DNA from: Angiostrongylus vasorum
Lineage: Eukaryota; Nematoda; Chromadorea; Rhabditida; Metastrongylidae
DNA: 64,000 nt
Direction of reading: 5' to 3'
Assembly (NCBI GenBank): GCA_018806985.1
Contig: JADANN010000401.1
Location: 1,178,001 to 1,242,000 of the forward strand
A program made the position numbers and the translations under genes. Of this stretch, positions 31,593 to 43,060 are shown in pieces. Below the pieces are notes generated by a model. The model was not told the origin of the DNA, searched no databases, and saw nothing but the letters and a program-made list of their open reading frames with translations. The stretch's first letter is position 1. Each line of letters opens with the position of its first letter.

Positions 31593-31900
31593 TCATCCTC
31601 GAGTTACTTTGGAAAGGGCTTTGATATGATTTACGCAGAAGAATTTCATCGTTCTTCTCGTATCCTGCGAGGTGTTTCGAAGTTGGATATATATTCTCCT
31701 CTTCTCGAACAACTTGATGGTAGAGATGTGATTGAAACTTGTTGATTGAATACCTTTGACAAGCTCTATATGGTCTTCGAGCTCTCTGATAAACAGAACG
31801 TAGCTCTTAATTAAGTCTTCTTCAACGTTTTGTTTACGCTTCGAAATCATTTCCTCCAGGATGTCCTCAGTACTCCATACTTTCTGATTTGTAGCTAAGT
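31593..31900 (-). CDS. Candidate upstream coding segment of the same minus-strand unit
   Basis: About 100 codons open, including WSTEDILEEMISKRKQN, YVLFIRELEDHIELVKG and MKFFCVNHIKALSKV. The composition is helical and charged with no low complexity. There is no donor in the right phase toward 31300, so the link to the exons at 30906-31300 is not shown. Not recognised. Confidence 0.3.
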
Positions 31901-31974
31901 CAAACCTCTACATGTAGGAGACCCGACCTTGTCTTTGTCTTCATGCTGAAAAAATTTCCATCATTTTGTTTCAG

Positions 31975-32114
31975 GTATTGCTCCATATTCTGGAATGCGA
32001 AGTTATGCTGCTTACACTGTGTTGGTATATGCTGATAACGGACGGATTCGATCGCTATCCGATCGTCATCTAATCGTCGCTATTTATTTACTGATGTTTC
32101 TTTGTATTTACTAA
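31975..32114 (+). CDS. Candidate terminal exon
   Basis: Starts after TTTTGTTTCAG and stays open for 46 codons to TAA. Residues include IAPYSGMRSYAAYTVLVYAD and a hydrophobic end LIVAIYLLMFLCIY that could be a membrane segment. No upstream exon found. Confidence 0.25.
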
Positions 32115-32912
32115 AAATCCATAATGCTCTTACTTGTCGATACTTCGATACGATACGTAAGAAGATTAGGTGTCCATTTCAAGGAAAAGAAATGAAATGA
32201 TCTCTTCTTGTTAGCTTTGTAATGTTATAGATTCTTCTCGAATCATCGAGTGGATTATCTAAGAAAATTTTAATGGTATCTCTTAGCTATTGTCGAGTAG
32301 CAAAGTCAAAAAGAATTGCAACTGTACTGTTTTGAACTGCCCTTGATGAGTTAAAGCAAGTTCCTTAACGCATATCTTCGACTTTCGATGGCTAACGTTT
32401 CGGCGGCCTTCTCCAAGGAGTGGGACCGCCCGTATGCTATTCATACAGAATTACTTTATAAAATGTTTTTGTGTGTAAATATACGTGAACAAAGTAAAGA
32501 TAAGATTCAAAGTTACAAGTTATGATGCACGGAACATTACACTTAGATATCTGCTCCATAGGATCGACTTGCAGGCTGCGGTTTTGCAGTTGCTCTAGTC
32601 CTAACTAATCCTTTTTCCCTATTACAGTAAACAAACGCAGTAGAGATTTACACCGGATTATTTACTATATAATTGGAATTATGTGGAAAACCTGTTCGTG
32701 TGATGAATCTCACGAAATACTCTGAACTTCCAGTCCAATAATAGTTGTAACAACGGTGTTATCATTTAAGAGAGAATCGAAAGACGTAAAAACATTTGGC
32801 ACTTTTCATGTAAAACAGCCTCACTTAATTTTTTTTCAAGTTTTTTTTTCACTCCTGTAGTTTCTAGTAGAAGTACGGTTTCTAAGGATGAAATTCGGCG
32901 TTTATCAATTCT
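32115..32912. other. Intergenic DNA with one PLE-end relic
   Basis: Near 32388-32430 the minus strand reads GGCCGCC-GAAACGUU-AGCC, a hammerhead 3' half of a PLE end. The rest is AT-rich and empty. Confidence 0.5.
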
Positions 32913-32921
32913 TGGAGTTTC

Positions 32922-33168
32922 AACCTTTTTATTTACTGCCTACTCTTTTTAATAGCAGGGTATATTGCGAAATATAACTTCAACGAAGCTGAGACATTTG
33001 CAAAACTCTGGACCGCAAGTGCCCATGGTGAGGAACGAACGCGCTATTGTCCTTTCCGGGGAGTAACGCGTTCACCACCACATCATGCGGGTCCTTCGTT
33101 TCGCCTGTCTCTCAGCTAATTCTATCGATCTTTTGCCATCAGCAATCACCCGTCAACGGGATTGACTC
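32922..33168 (+). mobile_element. Family C copy with target-site duplication
   Basis: A 247-bp unit from AACCTTTTTATTTACTGCC to GATTGACTC. TGGAGTTTC at 32913-32921 is repeated at 33169-33177. Confidence 0.85.
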
Positions 33169-33194
33169 TGGAGTTTCGTCATGCCTTCATCTTC

Positions 33195-33428
33195 CTTAGG
33201 TATCACTCGCCATGACTGAATGCATATCTGTCCTATTAAATATTCTGTGGGAACCTACCGATATGCCAGATCACTAACGCTGTCCTCTTAGACAAGTCTG
33301 GATTAACATATTGCAGACTTAGGAGCGATGGAAGACTTAGTGAGCCCGGTGCGCGAGATCGAACCAGCGACCACGTGTGTATAGCAGGGGGACCTCCAAT
33401 CGCTGCGCTACACTTGCCCTCCTATTGC
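33195..33428 (-). mobile_element. SINE-A copy
   Basis: Minus strand: B box GGTTCGATCTCGC (complement at 33355-33370) and an A-box region TAGCGCAGCGATTGG (33400s). The core is diverged (ACAAGTCTGG, GAACCTACCGATATGCC). The best tRNA-like head on the minus strand after 63380-63665. Confidence 0.8.
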
Positions 33429-33659
33429 TTAATATCGCTTAGTTTGGCATAATATGAGACTATACGGTTCCCAAACTTTCTTTCCACTTCTTCGCAGGAA
33501 AATCAGAGCTGCATTCGTTATTATAACCACTGATATCTTCATGGTTGAGGTTGTATTAGCATGCGATGATAAGTTATTGACGTCATACCAACGTCGTTAA
33601 TCGCTAGGTTTACTTTATGCAGGTATTTCATAATGACCTTCACATACCGCTAAAATGCC

Positions 33660-33850
33660 TGTTTAAAATGTATTCTTTCATTGACAAGCTAACATGAGAT
33701 TGATAAGGGTATTTTTTCGGCTAACATTTTGACGTCTTCCTCTTCTTCAGATCCGATCGTCATCGGGCCAAATAAACCTGTTCATCAACCTCGTGCTATC
33801 ATATCAATAAAGGAGTATTGACTAGTCATGCTAAGGCTAAAAAAAAGGTC
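33660..33850. mobile_element. PLE-end foldback element (type B), copy 2
   Basis: The left arm (minus) has TTCTTTCATTGACAAGC, CGGCTAACATTTTGACG and a CUGAAGA box with partial stem II. The right arm (plus) has GCCAAATAAACC, CAACCTCGTGCTATCATATC and AGTCATGCTAAGGC. The two ends point outward around roughly 25 bp. Confidence 0.75.
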
Positions 33851-34600
33851 GGTTTTTGGAATGCCTTCATAAAGACTTTGATGATAAGTTTTCACACGAC
33901 ATGGGTGCCACAGAATTTTTCCTCTGCTTTCGTTTCCTTACGACGTTCCTCCACGAAAGCATTCGGATCTCTTTGTGTTTGGCTGCACAACGAAGGCTTG
34001 TTGCCTTGCCTTCTTCCTTTATTGATCTAATGAATGCTGGTTGATCATGGTTTTTCCTGAAATTTTGGGGTATTTTGTTACAATCATGGACTTACACGAA
34101 GTTGCTACTGAAATTTCATTACTACGGTTAAGGCTGACTTGACATCAATTCGATTAGCCTATTGGAGCCCATATCGCCGCTAACAACTGCTGTGGACATG
34201 TTATTCGAATTACTGCAGCTCTGAAGAAAACAAAGGCGCAGAAATATTAAGCACAACGAGAAACTGTAGCAAGCTCGTATAAATTTATTAATCAACGAAA
34301 TACGTGTTAGTTATGCTAAGGCGAAATGAACCTTGGTTTCCGAAGGCAAAACCCTAAGCTTGTGCACCCTGTAGATTCTCAACACAAACAGTGGCTGGCT
34401 GCTGTGGATCAGATAGGAGTTTGCTGCTGCGTTTCGGCCGTGATTCTATTAGGACGGTGACAATTTCTGTGGCAGTTATGATGCCTACAATCCCTATCGC
34501 ATAAAAATCTTTGGATGACGCATCGCAGGGATGGGCCTTGGCCTTTGTGTGGGCTCATCGCCATGCCTGAATAAAAATACTAATCGGACTCACCGCATTA
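33851..34600. other. Intergenic DNA upstream of the precursor gene
   Basis: 34216-34255 holds a PLE-end fragment with hammerhead-like CUGAAGA and GAAAUAUU-AAGC, followed by TAAATTTATTAATCAACG and TTATGCTAAGG. An AATAAAAA at 34570-34577 could be a poly(A) signal of an unseen upstream gene. Confidence 0.45.
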
Positions 34601-34615
34601 ATAGGGGTCGTCCCG

Positions 34616-34623
34616 TATATAAG
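34616..34623 (+). promoter_or_regulatory. TATA box of the 34.66-kb signal-peptide exon
   Basis: TATATAAG lies 42 bp before the ATG at 34658, leaving a short leader (CAGTTCAGTTCAG near the expected start site). Confidence 0.55.
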
Positions 34624-34657
34624 CTGATCAGTTCAGTTCAGAATAACACAGTCAGTG

Positions 34658-34699
34658 ATGCGTCTCGTGATTATCCTTTTCGCTATTTTGATCGCTACG
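34658..34699 (+). CDS. Signal-peptide exon, possible first exon of the RxxR precursor
   Basis: ATG followed by 13 codons (MRLVIILFAILIAT), ending in phase 0 at a donor GTATGT. The TATA box, leader, signal peptide and consensus donor make this a convincing first exon. The next compatible exon is 37589-37628 (phase 0), 2.9 kb away across C and SINE fragments. A similar start, MHIVIILLTVIA, occurs at 35563, preceded by the shared AACACAGT leader. This suggests a tandem duplication of first exons; either could serve the downstream gene. Confidence 0.5.
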
Positions 34700-35429
34700 G
34701 TATGTTCCACTCAGTTTAAAAAACTTTCCAACACACGTATAGATCTCGTCAGAGCGAATTATAAATATCTCAATTCAAAGCAGAAAGTCCTATATTGCAC
34801 TTGAGTGGCTACCGTTTAGAAGGAACCATGTCATCTTAGAATAAACGCAATTTAATTGTGATCGATAACCTATTTACTTGACAACACTGAACCCTCTGAG
34901 AAACACGAAGTCATTCTGGGGGCGCTCTGATGGCGTCATAATAGGGGAATTATCTACTCCTTGAGGATCCGAAGGCTGTTTGCATTATTCCCACTAGGAT
35001 TCCTCTAAGAAAGTAATGGAACCTCACGTTAGTTCAAGTAAAAAGAATATATACACAAAATAAATGGAATGAAAGACCAGGTTTTCAACTTCTGCGCCTT
35101 GTTAGGTAAAAAGTTGTTAGAATCGCTAGATGACACATAACAACGGAATGATGGTCTATCTAGTTTGCGTTCAAAGTACGTGTCGTTGTGAAATAAAAAA
35201 CAGTAACTAGATCTACATATCATTACAAAGATGTATACGGTGTATAAACTAGTCAGACTTAACGATACTGAAATATGAACAAAACTCGAAATCTCGGCTC
35301 TGCTTCGAACTCGCTACCACCCCCCAGTGGTTGCTCACGCACTGCAGCCACTGAAGCCTTTGCTTTGCCTTCGCCTCAATCATCTACCGATGATACCAGC
35401 ATTCTGAACGTTCGAAGCCCATCTGAGGT

Positions 35430-35545
35430 CCCGAGTTTTGCTCATATCTTAGCAACCGTGTGGTTGCATTTCACATTGCACCATGCCATAAAAAAAAGAA
35501 TAGGCAGAAAATAAGAGTTTAAGAGTTTATTATTTCAACTTAAAA
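35430..35545 (-). repeat. Family C fragment
   Basis: Minus-oriented 3' end: GAGTTTTGCTCATATCTTAGC, ACCATGCCATAAAAAAAAG, AATAGGCAGAAAATAAG. It lies just before the second signal-peptide-like start at 35563. Confidence 0.75.
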
Positions 35546-36039
35546 CAACACAGTAGGTGACTATGCATATCGTGATTATCCTCCTCACCGTTATCGCTGA
35601 TCTCATCCGTAATCCCTCGGTATTCTTCGCTCATTTTCAATAAATCCCATGTTTATAGTGGGCTCATACAGTACGGCTATATGCAGACTTATTCCAGTAG
35701 CCTCATGTGATTAGAACTTTTGTAACTCAGGTTGAAACGTTTACTTACCACAAAAATGAATTCGGCTCACGAAAAATCCCTCGGTTCCTAGTCCATCGCA
35801 TTTTCAAAGCAAATGCTGCATTTCTCACTTAACACAGTGGCGAGTCCATCGCAGAAGTTATATATACACTTCAATACATGCATAATCTTTGGTTCGGTCA
35901 TGAGCCCATAGTTAACCAACCGCTCCGACCCACCGTGGTCCATAGTTAGTACTTGGCGAGTTTGGAAAGGTGAAAAGACTGCCTTAGTAAAGCGATAGAG
36001 CTCCGTAGGTTGTTGTGTGGGCATTGTATGCATTGATCA

Positions 36040-36120
36040 CATCTATTAATGGAACTGGATTTATGACGCATCCTTAAAAGATTGATTGAGACGAAATGTT
36101 TTATTCTTCATCCTTTATTC
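36040..36120 (+). repeat. SINE-A tail fragment
   Basis: ATGACGCATCCTTAAAAG, GATTGATTGAGACG, then a T-rich end. Only the 3' tail of SINE-A is recognisable. Confidence 0.5.
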
Positions 36121-36245
36121 TTGGCTTGATATGGCTATCCTTTTGTTTTGTGTAGTGGGTTTCTAAGTCGTCACAGTCGCTGCCTCAAAAATGGTTTGCC
36201 GTCTTTCGATTAAGTTTGCTCTAATATGGAACGATTCTTGGCATT

Positions 36246-36403
36246 TACGCGTTTCTCCCCGGAAAGGACAATAGCGCTTTCGTTCCCCACCGCGGAAACC
36301 TGCTGTCCGGAGTTTTGCAAATATCTCAGCATCACTGAAATTATATTTCGCAATATGTACCCTGCCATTAAAAAAGAGTAGGCAGTAAATAATAAGTTAA
36401 AAA
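36246..36403 (-). mobile_element. Family C copy with target-site duplication
   Basis: A 158-bp unit from CTCCCCGGAAAGGAC to GGCAGTAAATAATAAGTTAAAAA. TCTTGGCATT at 36236-36245 is repeated at 36404-36413. Confidence 0.88.
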
Positions 36404-36419
36404 TCTTGGCATTATTGTG

Positions 36420-37420
36420 CTCTTAACCGGGTTCCCCCTGTGGAGTCGTTGAACTCCTTCTCAACTTAGATGACCATGCCACGGCGTGGACCTACTCGAA
36501 CATAAACTCTGAATTTTGACATCCACAAAGAATTCGCCATGACGAAAAACGGCAACCCATTAGCAGAGAAATAGAAATTATAGTATAAATACGTTCCAAG
36601 TTCATGGAACTTTTCTGTGCTTATATAGATAGCAGGGAATCATGTTCATGGTTAATCAACCCGTGAACTTTCTCAAAGGCTAAACATCGAAAACTTGGCA
36701 TAAAAATCTGTGTTAAGAATTTTCTAACTTAGTAAACAAAGAAGTAGCCCACTACCAAAGGCGACGTTCGTCTACTTATGGTAAGCTATAATGGCTTCCT
36801 ATTTTGAGCTTTATGGTAGTATTGCAATTTTATTTTATTGGAATATCAATGAAAAACGGAGTAGATTAGAAATCGCCGCATTTCCTTCAACTTCGTTGGC
36901 TACCATTTGTATTTCCCTGGTAACTAAACATGCCTGACCCAGACATAAGCATAGGATATGTGAAGGGGGTAAGCTTAGGAGCTTGTGCCTTAAAAAGTAA
37001 GAAAAGAAACTAATTGTAGGAAATCCTCGAAAATGAGTCTCATACGTCCGTTTGCATTGAATTCAAGTTCAAAATTCTAAGAATTGTGACAAACAGCTCA
37101 AAATAGGAAGCCATTATAGCTTGCTTTCAAAATGAACTGAAATTGTGCCATAGTTGTAGAAAAAGAGATTTTTTGACGTTATTTCCTTAAAGTTATAGAG
37201 GATAATTCGTAAAATATCCGATTTTGATCCTTCCCTCAAGGGATACTCCCTCAAGGAAAAAGTCATGCATTCGTGCCAATTCATGGCACCGCAAAGGTAA
37301 CTGGAGTGCATATTTGGTCTGCATATTGACTTCCATAAATTTAAAGACATGTGGAGTCAACGTTTTTTTTAATTCCCAGAAACATCTTATACTTGTTCGG
37401 CTACCCTAATTGGATAGAAA
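36420..37420. other. Intronic or intergenic DNA
   Basis: AT-rich. Opposed open frames at 37114-37409 have no support. 37425-37500 (minus) is a SINE-like head with a TAGTGGTTAGAG A box and a GGTTCGACC B box. Confidence 0.4.
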
Positions 37421-37588
37421 GTTTTATTAGCCAGGATGCTTAAGGTCGAACCAACGGTCATGTGTATATTGCAGGGCTCTAACCACTACATACACACCGG
37501 TCTTTATTTTATTTCATGTCTTTTAGTGTTACTCAAATGTAGGAAACGTCACTAAATCGTCAATTGTTTCAGGCGCTAGGCGGTCTAG

Positions 37589-38311
37589 TCAAGAGGTCGA
37601 CCAGTCCGGAAAGAGCCGAAGGAAAAAGGTTACAATTGTGAATATCCATTTCAAAATTAAGGAAAGAAACGTATCGGAAGATGGAAATTATGTATCGTAC
37701 TTTCAGCTGTACACAAAGGCTTTACTGAAGATGGAGAAGACGGGACAGACGATCCCTCCGAAAATGACGATTATTTTTATAAGTCTTGGAATGCAAGACC
37801 TAAGCGAGCAGCTATGAAATCCAACGATAGTTCGGTAAGAAGTTCCTCTGAAAGTGACGAAACCACAGCAAAGGCAAGATCGAAGCGAGCAAGTGATTTG
37901 ACATCCTCTGAAAGTAATGAAGGTCCTTCAACAGTCAGACCAAGACGATCTTTTAATTTGAAGTCTTCTGATAGTAGTGAAAACCTTGCAACAGTCAGAC
38001 CTAAACGATCTGTTGATCTAAATCACTCTGAAAGCCGTGAAAGTTCTCTAACAGTCAGATCAAGACGATTTGCTGAGCCGAGTTCATCTGAAAGTCATGA
38101 AACCTCCACAGCTACCAAGTCCAAACGATCTGTTGGTTCGGACACCACTGAGGAAGTGACGCATCGTGGCATTCCCGAAGGCTCGAAAGTGAGACGGAAT
38201 GTAAATTCGAAATCTCCTATGAGCTTAAGCTCCTCAGAAAGTTATGAGAGAATTGTCACAAACTCACCTCCAGCAGGATCTAACCCACTACCAGTACAAA
38301 CTCAACAGTGA
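37589..38311 (+). CDS. Serine/glutamate-rich precursor with repeated RxxR-type sites
   Basis: The main exon runs 37707-38311 (TGA), after TACTTTCAG. A short exon, 37589-37628, joins in frame. After an acidic stretch (EDGEDGTDDPSENDDYF) come repeats of about 20 residues, each with a core like SSESxE and ending in a basic site: RPKR, RSKR, RPRR, RPKR, RSRR, KSKR, then KVRR. Example unit: SVDLNHSESRESSLTVRSRR. RxK/RR is the consensus for furin/kex2-type proprotein convertases, so the likely product is several acidic peptides of 16 residues released in the secretory pathway. The first exon is probably a signal peptide (34658-34699). No Gly precedes the basic sites, so amidation is not expected. 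The acceptor at 37588 is weak; TTTCAG at 37567-37572 is stronger but gives stops, so the 5' structure is uncertain. Family not recognised. Confidence 0.6.
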
Positions 38312-39380
38312 TTGGACGTTGAAGCCTCAGAATAATGTTCTGGTGAGAATGTGCTGAGCGATCAGATGATGTGAAAATGACTCCCTCCATTTTCTTTCTT
38401 CCCTTTCCTTTAAATTCTACTTAGTGATGCTGTTGTTAATTTAAAATAGCTTTTTAGGTTTCCACTATCAATATCGATTTTACACAATCACAGTGTTATT
38501 TTGTTTATAAACATTTCAAATTATGACGATCCTGGCCAACTATCGATCAATAGTGATGTTCCTCACAGCAAAATAAAAATTGTGTATTTGCGTTCTATTG
38601 TGAAAGTCATCAAACTAGTTCGAATCGTTCTTATTTCCGAATGTCAACATGATCCAGAGAAAATATCATTTTCGACAATACTATGTTGCAGAGAAAAAAG
38701 CTTGGTCATTTTTAATAAGACACTTTACATACGTAATGTAAAATCGCTACGAGAGCTTGCATCGAAATGGTTAACAGCGTCCTGTTTTGCACATAGGGTC
38801 GTGACGTCGATACCGAGCTCAGAAACAACAAACCTCTCTATCTGTCTTGGTTGGTAGTTCGACACCAGACTCCTTTGGGAGGATTGAAATACCGATTTCA
38901 TACTCAGTCTGGCCACTGCAAGTTATCGTATAGGCCATTTATGAATTCAACCACCTTTGTGATGATACGAACGGACTCGAATGGTTGTGACAACCTTCAG
39001 AGGTTGATTAATCGACTCCGATCGGCCTACTTTTTTAGAATTCCGTAAATGCCAAAGTGTTACTGCTACAGTGAGTCATAGCGATGTGCTTTGCCCTTCC
39101 CTACTTTTAGAAAGATAAAGGTTTGATTCGAGTGCATTTGAGAGTGTAGAAGAGTGGCAAGAAAAAAATATATTTTTCATATATCAGCTGATAATGTTCA
39201 CTGTTCGTGGGATGTTTCTAGTCCAAGAAAGAGAACAGTGAAGTCGAAAACAACGCGCCAACGATTTCATACTGAGTTTAATTCTGGTTTAAAGTGTTTG
39301 GCATCTAAAATTACTTCACTGTAAAGAAGTAAAAACAAAAGTACGAGAACAAAAATAGTCCGTTTTCACAATGTCATCAC
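38312..39380. other. Downstream DNA of the precursor gene
   Basis: An AATAAAAA near 38571 may be its poly(A) signal. 38855-38990 contains a degenerate SINE-A core (ACACCAGACTCCTTTGGGAGG). A 118-codon frame at 38501-38857 has no ATG and runs into the SINE, so it is not called. Confidence 0.45.
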
Positions 39381-39384
39381 TTTT

Positions 39385-39515
39385 TATCTACTACCTACTC
39401 TTTTCTAATGTCAGAGTATTATGAGAAATACAACCATAATGGTGCTGAAATATTTGCAAAACTCCGAACCTCAGGTGTCTGCGGTGGGGGACGGAACTCA
39501 CCACCTGGTGTGGTT
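39385..39515 (+). repeat. Family C fragment
   Basis: CTACTACCTACTCTTTTC, AATATTTGCAAAACTCCG, CAGGTGTCTGCGGTGGGG; it stops before the central hairpin completes. Confidence 0.75.
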
Positions 39516-40330
39516 TATGTTCTAAGTCTTTGTGTAATGATAACAAACCTATACTCTTTGCCGTCTTTAGGATGGCGTGTTGAAAAAGCTCTGAACAAAA
39601 GAAGCTTGGAAGATTATCCCATGCCAACAATGGGGTCAGCTTCATTCCTATGTAGACTATCAACAACCTGTTAGAAACTTCTGAAAACGAGCCTGTCGTT
39701 CTGAACAGTCAAAACCGTCCTTCAAGATACTTGCTTTAACTATCGCCAAAGCTCTTCACTGGCTGCTATGTTGTTATGATCGAATTCGAAATTCTACTTC
39801 AATCCCTTAACACCTCAGTATACTTTTACTCATACAATCTCTTACATTCAATTTAAAATACGTCATTACCTGTGAGAAAATCTTGTTGACCGTGGTATCG
39901 GTCTCTGATAATCTGTAATCGGACAGATTTTGCAACAAACTCCATTATTTTTTCTCACGTTTGGCTATTCTTTTCCGCTCTGTTATACGATCCTGTCATG
40001 AAAGATAAAGGATGGCGCTCTCGTTGTTTATCAATTTCTTTTGGGAAGTGCCATGCATTCGATTCCATTCATAGCATTCTAGAGCTGGTTGAGTGAGTAT
40101 TTCATCTATACAATAGCTTTGGGAGCATAAAAGTATGGTAATCGGTACGTTTCATGCTTGTTTAACCATTCTAGTAAGTTCTGGCACCAATTTTTTTAAC
40201 ATCAGAAGGATAAAATTCCTGCCTTTCCTAGGGAGATCGAACGATCAAGAAATGTGTAAAAGCTAATAAAAACTCTAACCAGTTCTGTCCATAACTCTTA
40301 AGTAGCAATTTTTTTATACGACCCGTCTCC
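39516..40330. other. Intergenic DNA
   Basis: Nothing recognised. Confidence 0.4.
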
Positions 40331-40680
40331 ACGTCTACTATTCAGATCGGATCCTACCGCTTCCCACATTCCATTCGCTTCCTCCCACCCATCTTCTACG
40401 AAGCTCTTCCAATATTTTTGTGTGACTTCAGCTCCTGCTCGAGGATTTTCATTTCATCTTAAATGTCGTAGAACGCCGGTCCAGGCAATTTTCTGTTAGG
40501 TCCTGAGATTGCCGGGCTTGAGCGTTCCTAACCGGATTGCACAGAGTGGCCTTTTTCTCGGACCCGACCTCGGAGAGATGAGGGACCTGGTGAGACTGAG
40601 CGAAATCGAATTAACATCATGTTCGTGATGATCGAGACCACTGCCACTGTAGTGTTCGCCTCTTTATAGCAAGTTATTCT
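40330..40680 (-). mobile_element. SINE-B copy
   Basis: Minus strand: ATTCGCTTCCTCCCACCC, TCCTGCTCGAGGATTTTC, AATGTCGTAGAACGCC, GGAGAGATGAGGGACC, and a tRNA-like head near 40600-40670. Confidence 0.8.
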
Positions 40681-40724
40681 GTTCAATATTGTTTTCTGCA
40701 CTTGAATTCCAAAAAAAGCTCGTG

Positions 40725-40950
40725 TAAGCTTATGGACACGACAAAAATAGTTCCAAGTCGTCAACCATATGCGACTCTGAGCGGCTGTTCTTCTTCGGTG
40801 GAAGACAGGTGGAAAAAAGCGGCTCTGAAGAAGGGGATTCAACCGAAATATCAGCTACCGTTGTGTTGTATGTGTTCTAAATGTATAAAAGTAAACGTGT
40901 GCTGAATAAGAACCTGGCGATTGCTGAAAAAGAAACTTCCACATAATATT
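40725..40950 (+). mobile_element. PLE-2-type 3' end fragment
   Basis: Matches the end of PLE-2 (GAGCGGCTGTTCTTC, GTGGAAGACAGGTG, then the hammerhead, GTTGTGTTGTATGTG, CGATTGCTGAAAAAGAAAC) with an internal deletion of about 100 bp. No coding part. Confidence 0.75.
40821..40856 (+). ncRNA. Hammerhead ribozyme motif
   Basis: GGCU, CUGAAGA, a 13-nt stem II region, GAAAUAUC and AGCU. Both conserved boxes are intact. Stem I is GGCU/AGCU (one G-U pair). The stem III sequence AUAU is self-complementary, as ACGU is in PLE-1, which suits dimeric cleavage. Stem II pairing is weak. Confidence 0.65.
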
Positions 40951-41539
40951 GGCCATCTAATATTACTCGTACGGAATTTGAATCTTGACCTTATTGCAGC
41001 GCAGACCATTACTCAATGACAAGATTCCTTGCAGGAGGTCGTACAAAAAGAGGCAAAGACAAAAACAACAGTGTCGTGATCGTTGATGAATGAGAACTTG
41101 TCTCTTAACATCGCTCCCTTCACTTCAACCAGGATGTGCAAAAATGGATACTTTATTTTTCAAATCTTCTTCCTCTCAACAACACTTGTGCCCGGAAATA
41201 AACACTGCAACTGCATACAGTTCTAACAAAAACAGTCCTTTCCGCTGGTGTTCAACTTAAACACATGCTAATACCGCTGAAATGTAATCGACTTGGCCGA
41301 CACTGGAAATGACTTTGGAACTCGGAACTCCAGAAAGTGTTCCAGTTTTTGCGATAAAATCAAATATACGTCTGAATTGGCATTTGGTAATCAGAAGTAT
41401 TGGCTAGTGGTACTCGTAAATTAAGCTGTTCATGAAAACTTCACGAGTAGCTCATTCATTCCTGCAGTGTAACCTCTGTTCTGTAAGAGAGGAGTTCTCG
41501 AATTGGAAGGGGAATTCCCACTCACTGCTGTTCATAAAA

Positions 41540-41785
41540 TACGTATTCTTTCATTAATAAGCTAACACGGTGTTCATGAACAAATTTATCTAGCTAACGC
41601 TTCGAGGTCTTCGTCTTTTTTCAAGGCCGATGATCCAGTTCGATATCCACAGTCGCTCGTTCCCTCGGAGTAGGTTTGCTTATCAATCTCGTGTTCGCCT
41701 ATCAATGAAAGAATGCATGTTGTTTAGTCGTACCGAGGTTAACGTAAAGTCGGTTTTTGAAACATTACTCCATCAATTATCCTCC
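41540..41785. mobile_element. PLE-end foldback element (type B), copy 3
   Basis: Left arm (minus): ATTCTTTCATTAATAAGC, TAGCTAACGCTTCGAGG, TCTTCGTCTTTTTTC. Right arm (plus): TATCAATCTCGTGTTCGCC, AATGAAAGAATGCATG, TACCGAGGTTAACG. The right arm has lost its hammerhead. The centre (GATGATCCAGTTCG, TCCACAGTCG) resembles those at 19.9 and 60.74 kb. Confidence 0.75.
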
Positions 41786-42530
41786 AGGGAAATTTTTAAA
41801 AACTGTATCAGAGCTACCAGAACTTAATGAGGTTAGGACTGATACACTTTGATCTATAAATAATCTGTACCTCCTTTCTCGACAACGGACGATAACTTTG
41901 CGGACATTAGGGAGTTAAGAGATGTGGAACTCCACAGATTCTTAGGACAGAATCTGTTTCAACTTCCCGATTGAAAATGTAGTTTTCAATTAGTTCCTTT
42001 CAAACTTTACATCCTCTTAGATATAAGAAATTGATAACGAAATATAGGTTTTTCTGAAATATTCCACACAAGAAGAGAACTCTCAACATAGGTGATACAA
42101 GGTGGAACACCATCGTTAGCGTAAACGTTTGTTCACTTACCTTCGGGCTCGAATTATTAGCCTTGGCATAAAGAATGCTGGGAGATACAGGTCATCTTCT
42201 TGAGAAAAGCCATGAATCCATTTTGGTAGAGCAACATAACATCTATCTTTCAGGCAAAGATCAGTAGATTCTGATGCTCCGATTTTTATCCCAGGTCAAT
42301 ATGAGCTAAGATATATTGGCTTCCGGCTATAAATACCCACTCTTTTTTTTACACCAAATACATTGCATACAGTGCATCTGGAACGTTTCATGTTAAAGTG
42401 TTTAATCCCGTCTTGCATAACAATAATATGCATCAATATCCCCTCTATTCTTGCCATAGATGAAGGCTGCAGGATTTCCTCAGTCGGGACTTCGACACCT
42501 ATTCTTCGCATGTGGTTGGATTCCGTTTTC
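41786..42530. other. Intergenic DNA
   Basis: No shared repeat or defensible gene. Confidence 0.35.
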
Positions 42531-42533
42531 GCC

Positions 42534-42741
42534 ATGATTGTCTTCGTTTTTTTTCTGTTATTTTTTCAGTTCTCACATTCCAGTGACGTCCGAAGATTCT
42601 CAAGGTGATTATCGTCGATGCGTGTTCATGATTCGTTTCGCCGAAAAACCTGTTCTAAATTCCAGCGATCGTAGTGAAAACGTGTCGTTCGGGAAGAAAA
42701 CAACGTGCATTTTCGTCGAACAGCAACTTCTTCGTCCGTAG
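42534..42741 (+). CDS. Candidate signal-peptide exon and short coding region
   Basis: ATG at 42534 opens a hydrophobic start (MIVFVFFLLFFQFSHSSD), then a possible donor CAAG/GTGATT at 42604. An overlapping frame from a TTTTTTCAG acceptor (42559-42567) runs SHIPVTSEDSQGDYRRC to a TAG at 42739-42741 with balanced codon use. These may be alternative readings of a small secreted-protein gene, but the frames conflict and the minus strand is also open here. Confidence 0.3.
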
Positions 42742-43060
42742 GAGATGAATGTGATGAATACCGTTTTGTTTTCCTCCTCTACCGCAACCATCAATCAAGT
42801 GTTCTTCTTCGAACAAATTAGCATTAGGAACAAAACCACTTAGGACTTCTGCTTGATTGGCCGTCTAAAAAGGCACTTCAGGAGCTTAAAATATCAAAAG
42901 GCAAAGTGTTATGTGCATAGGGAGAACTTTTGCTGTACAGTCTTCTGATGCAGCTGCTTACGCATTACTAGGACAAAAAAGAAGTGTGACGATGTGCAAA
43001 TTGTATTGTGACGAATTAAAATCGTAATCGGGATATCCTCGATGGAATTTTAGTTCTTAG

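Noticed and set aside
38501..38857. 118-codon plus-strand frame
   Set aside because: No ATG start, AT-rich composition, and it ends inside a SINE-like repeat.
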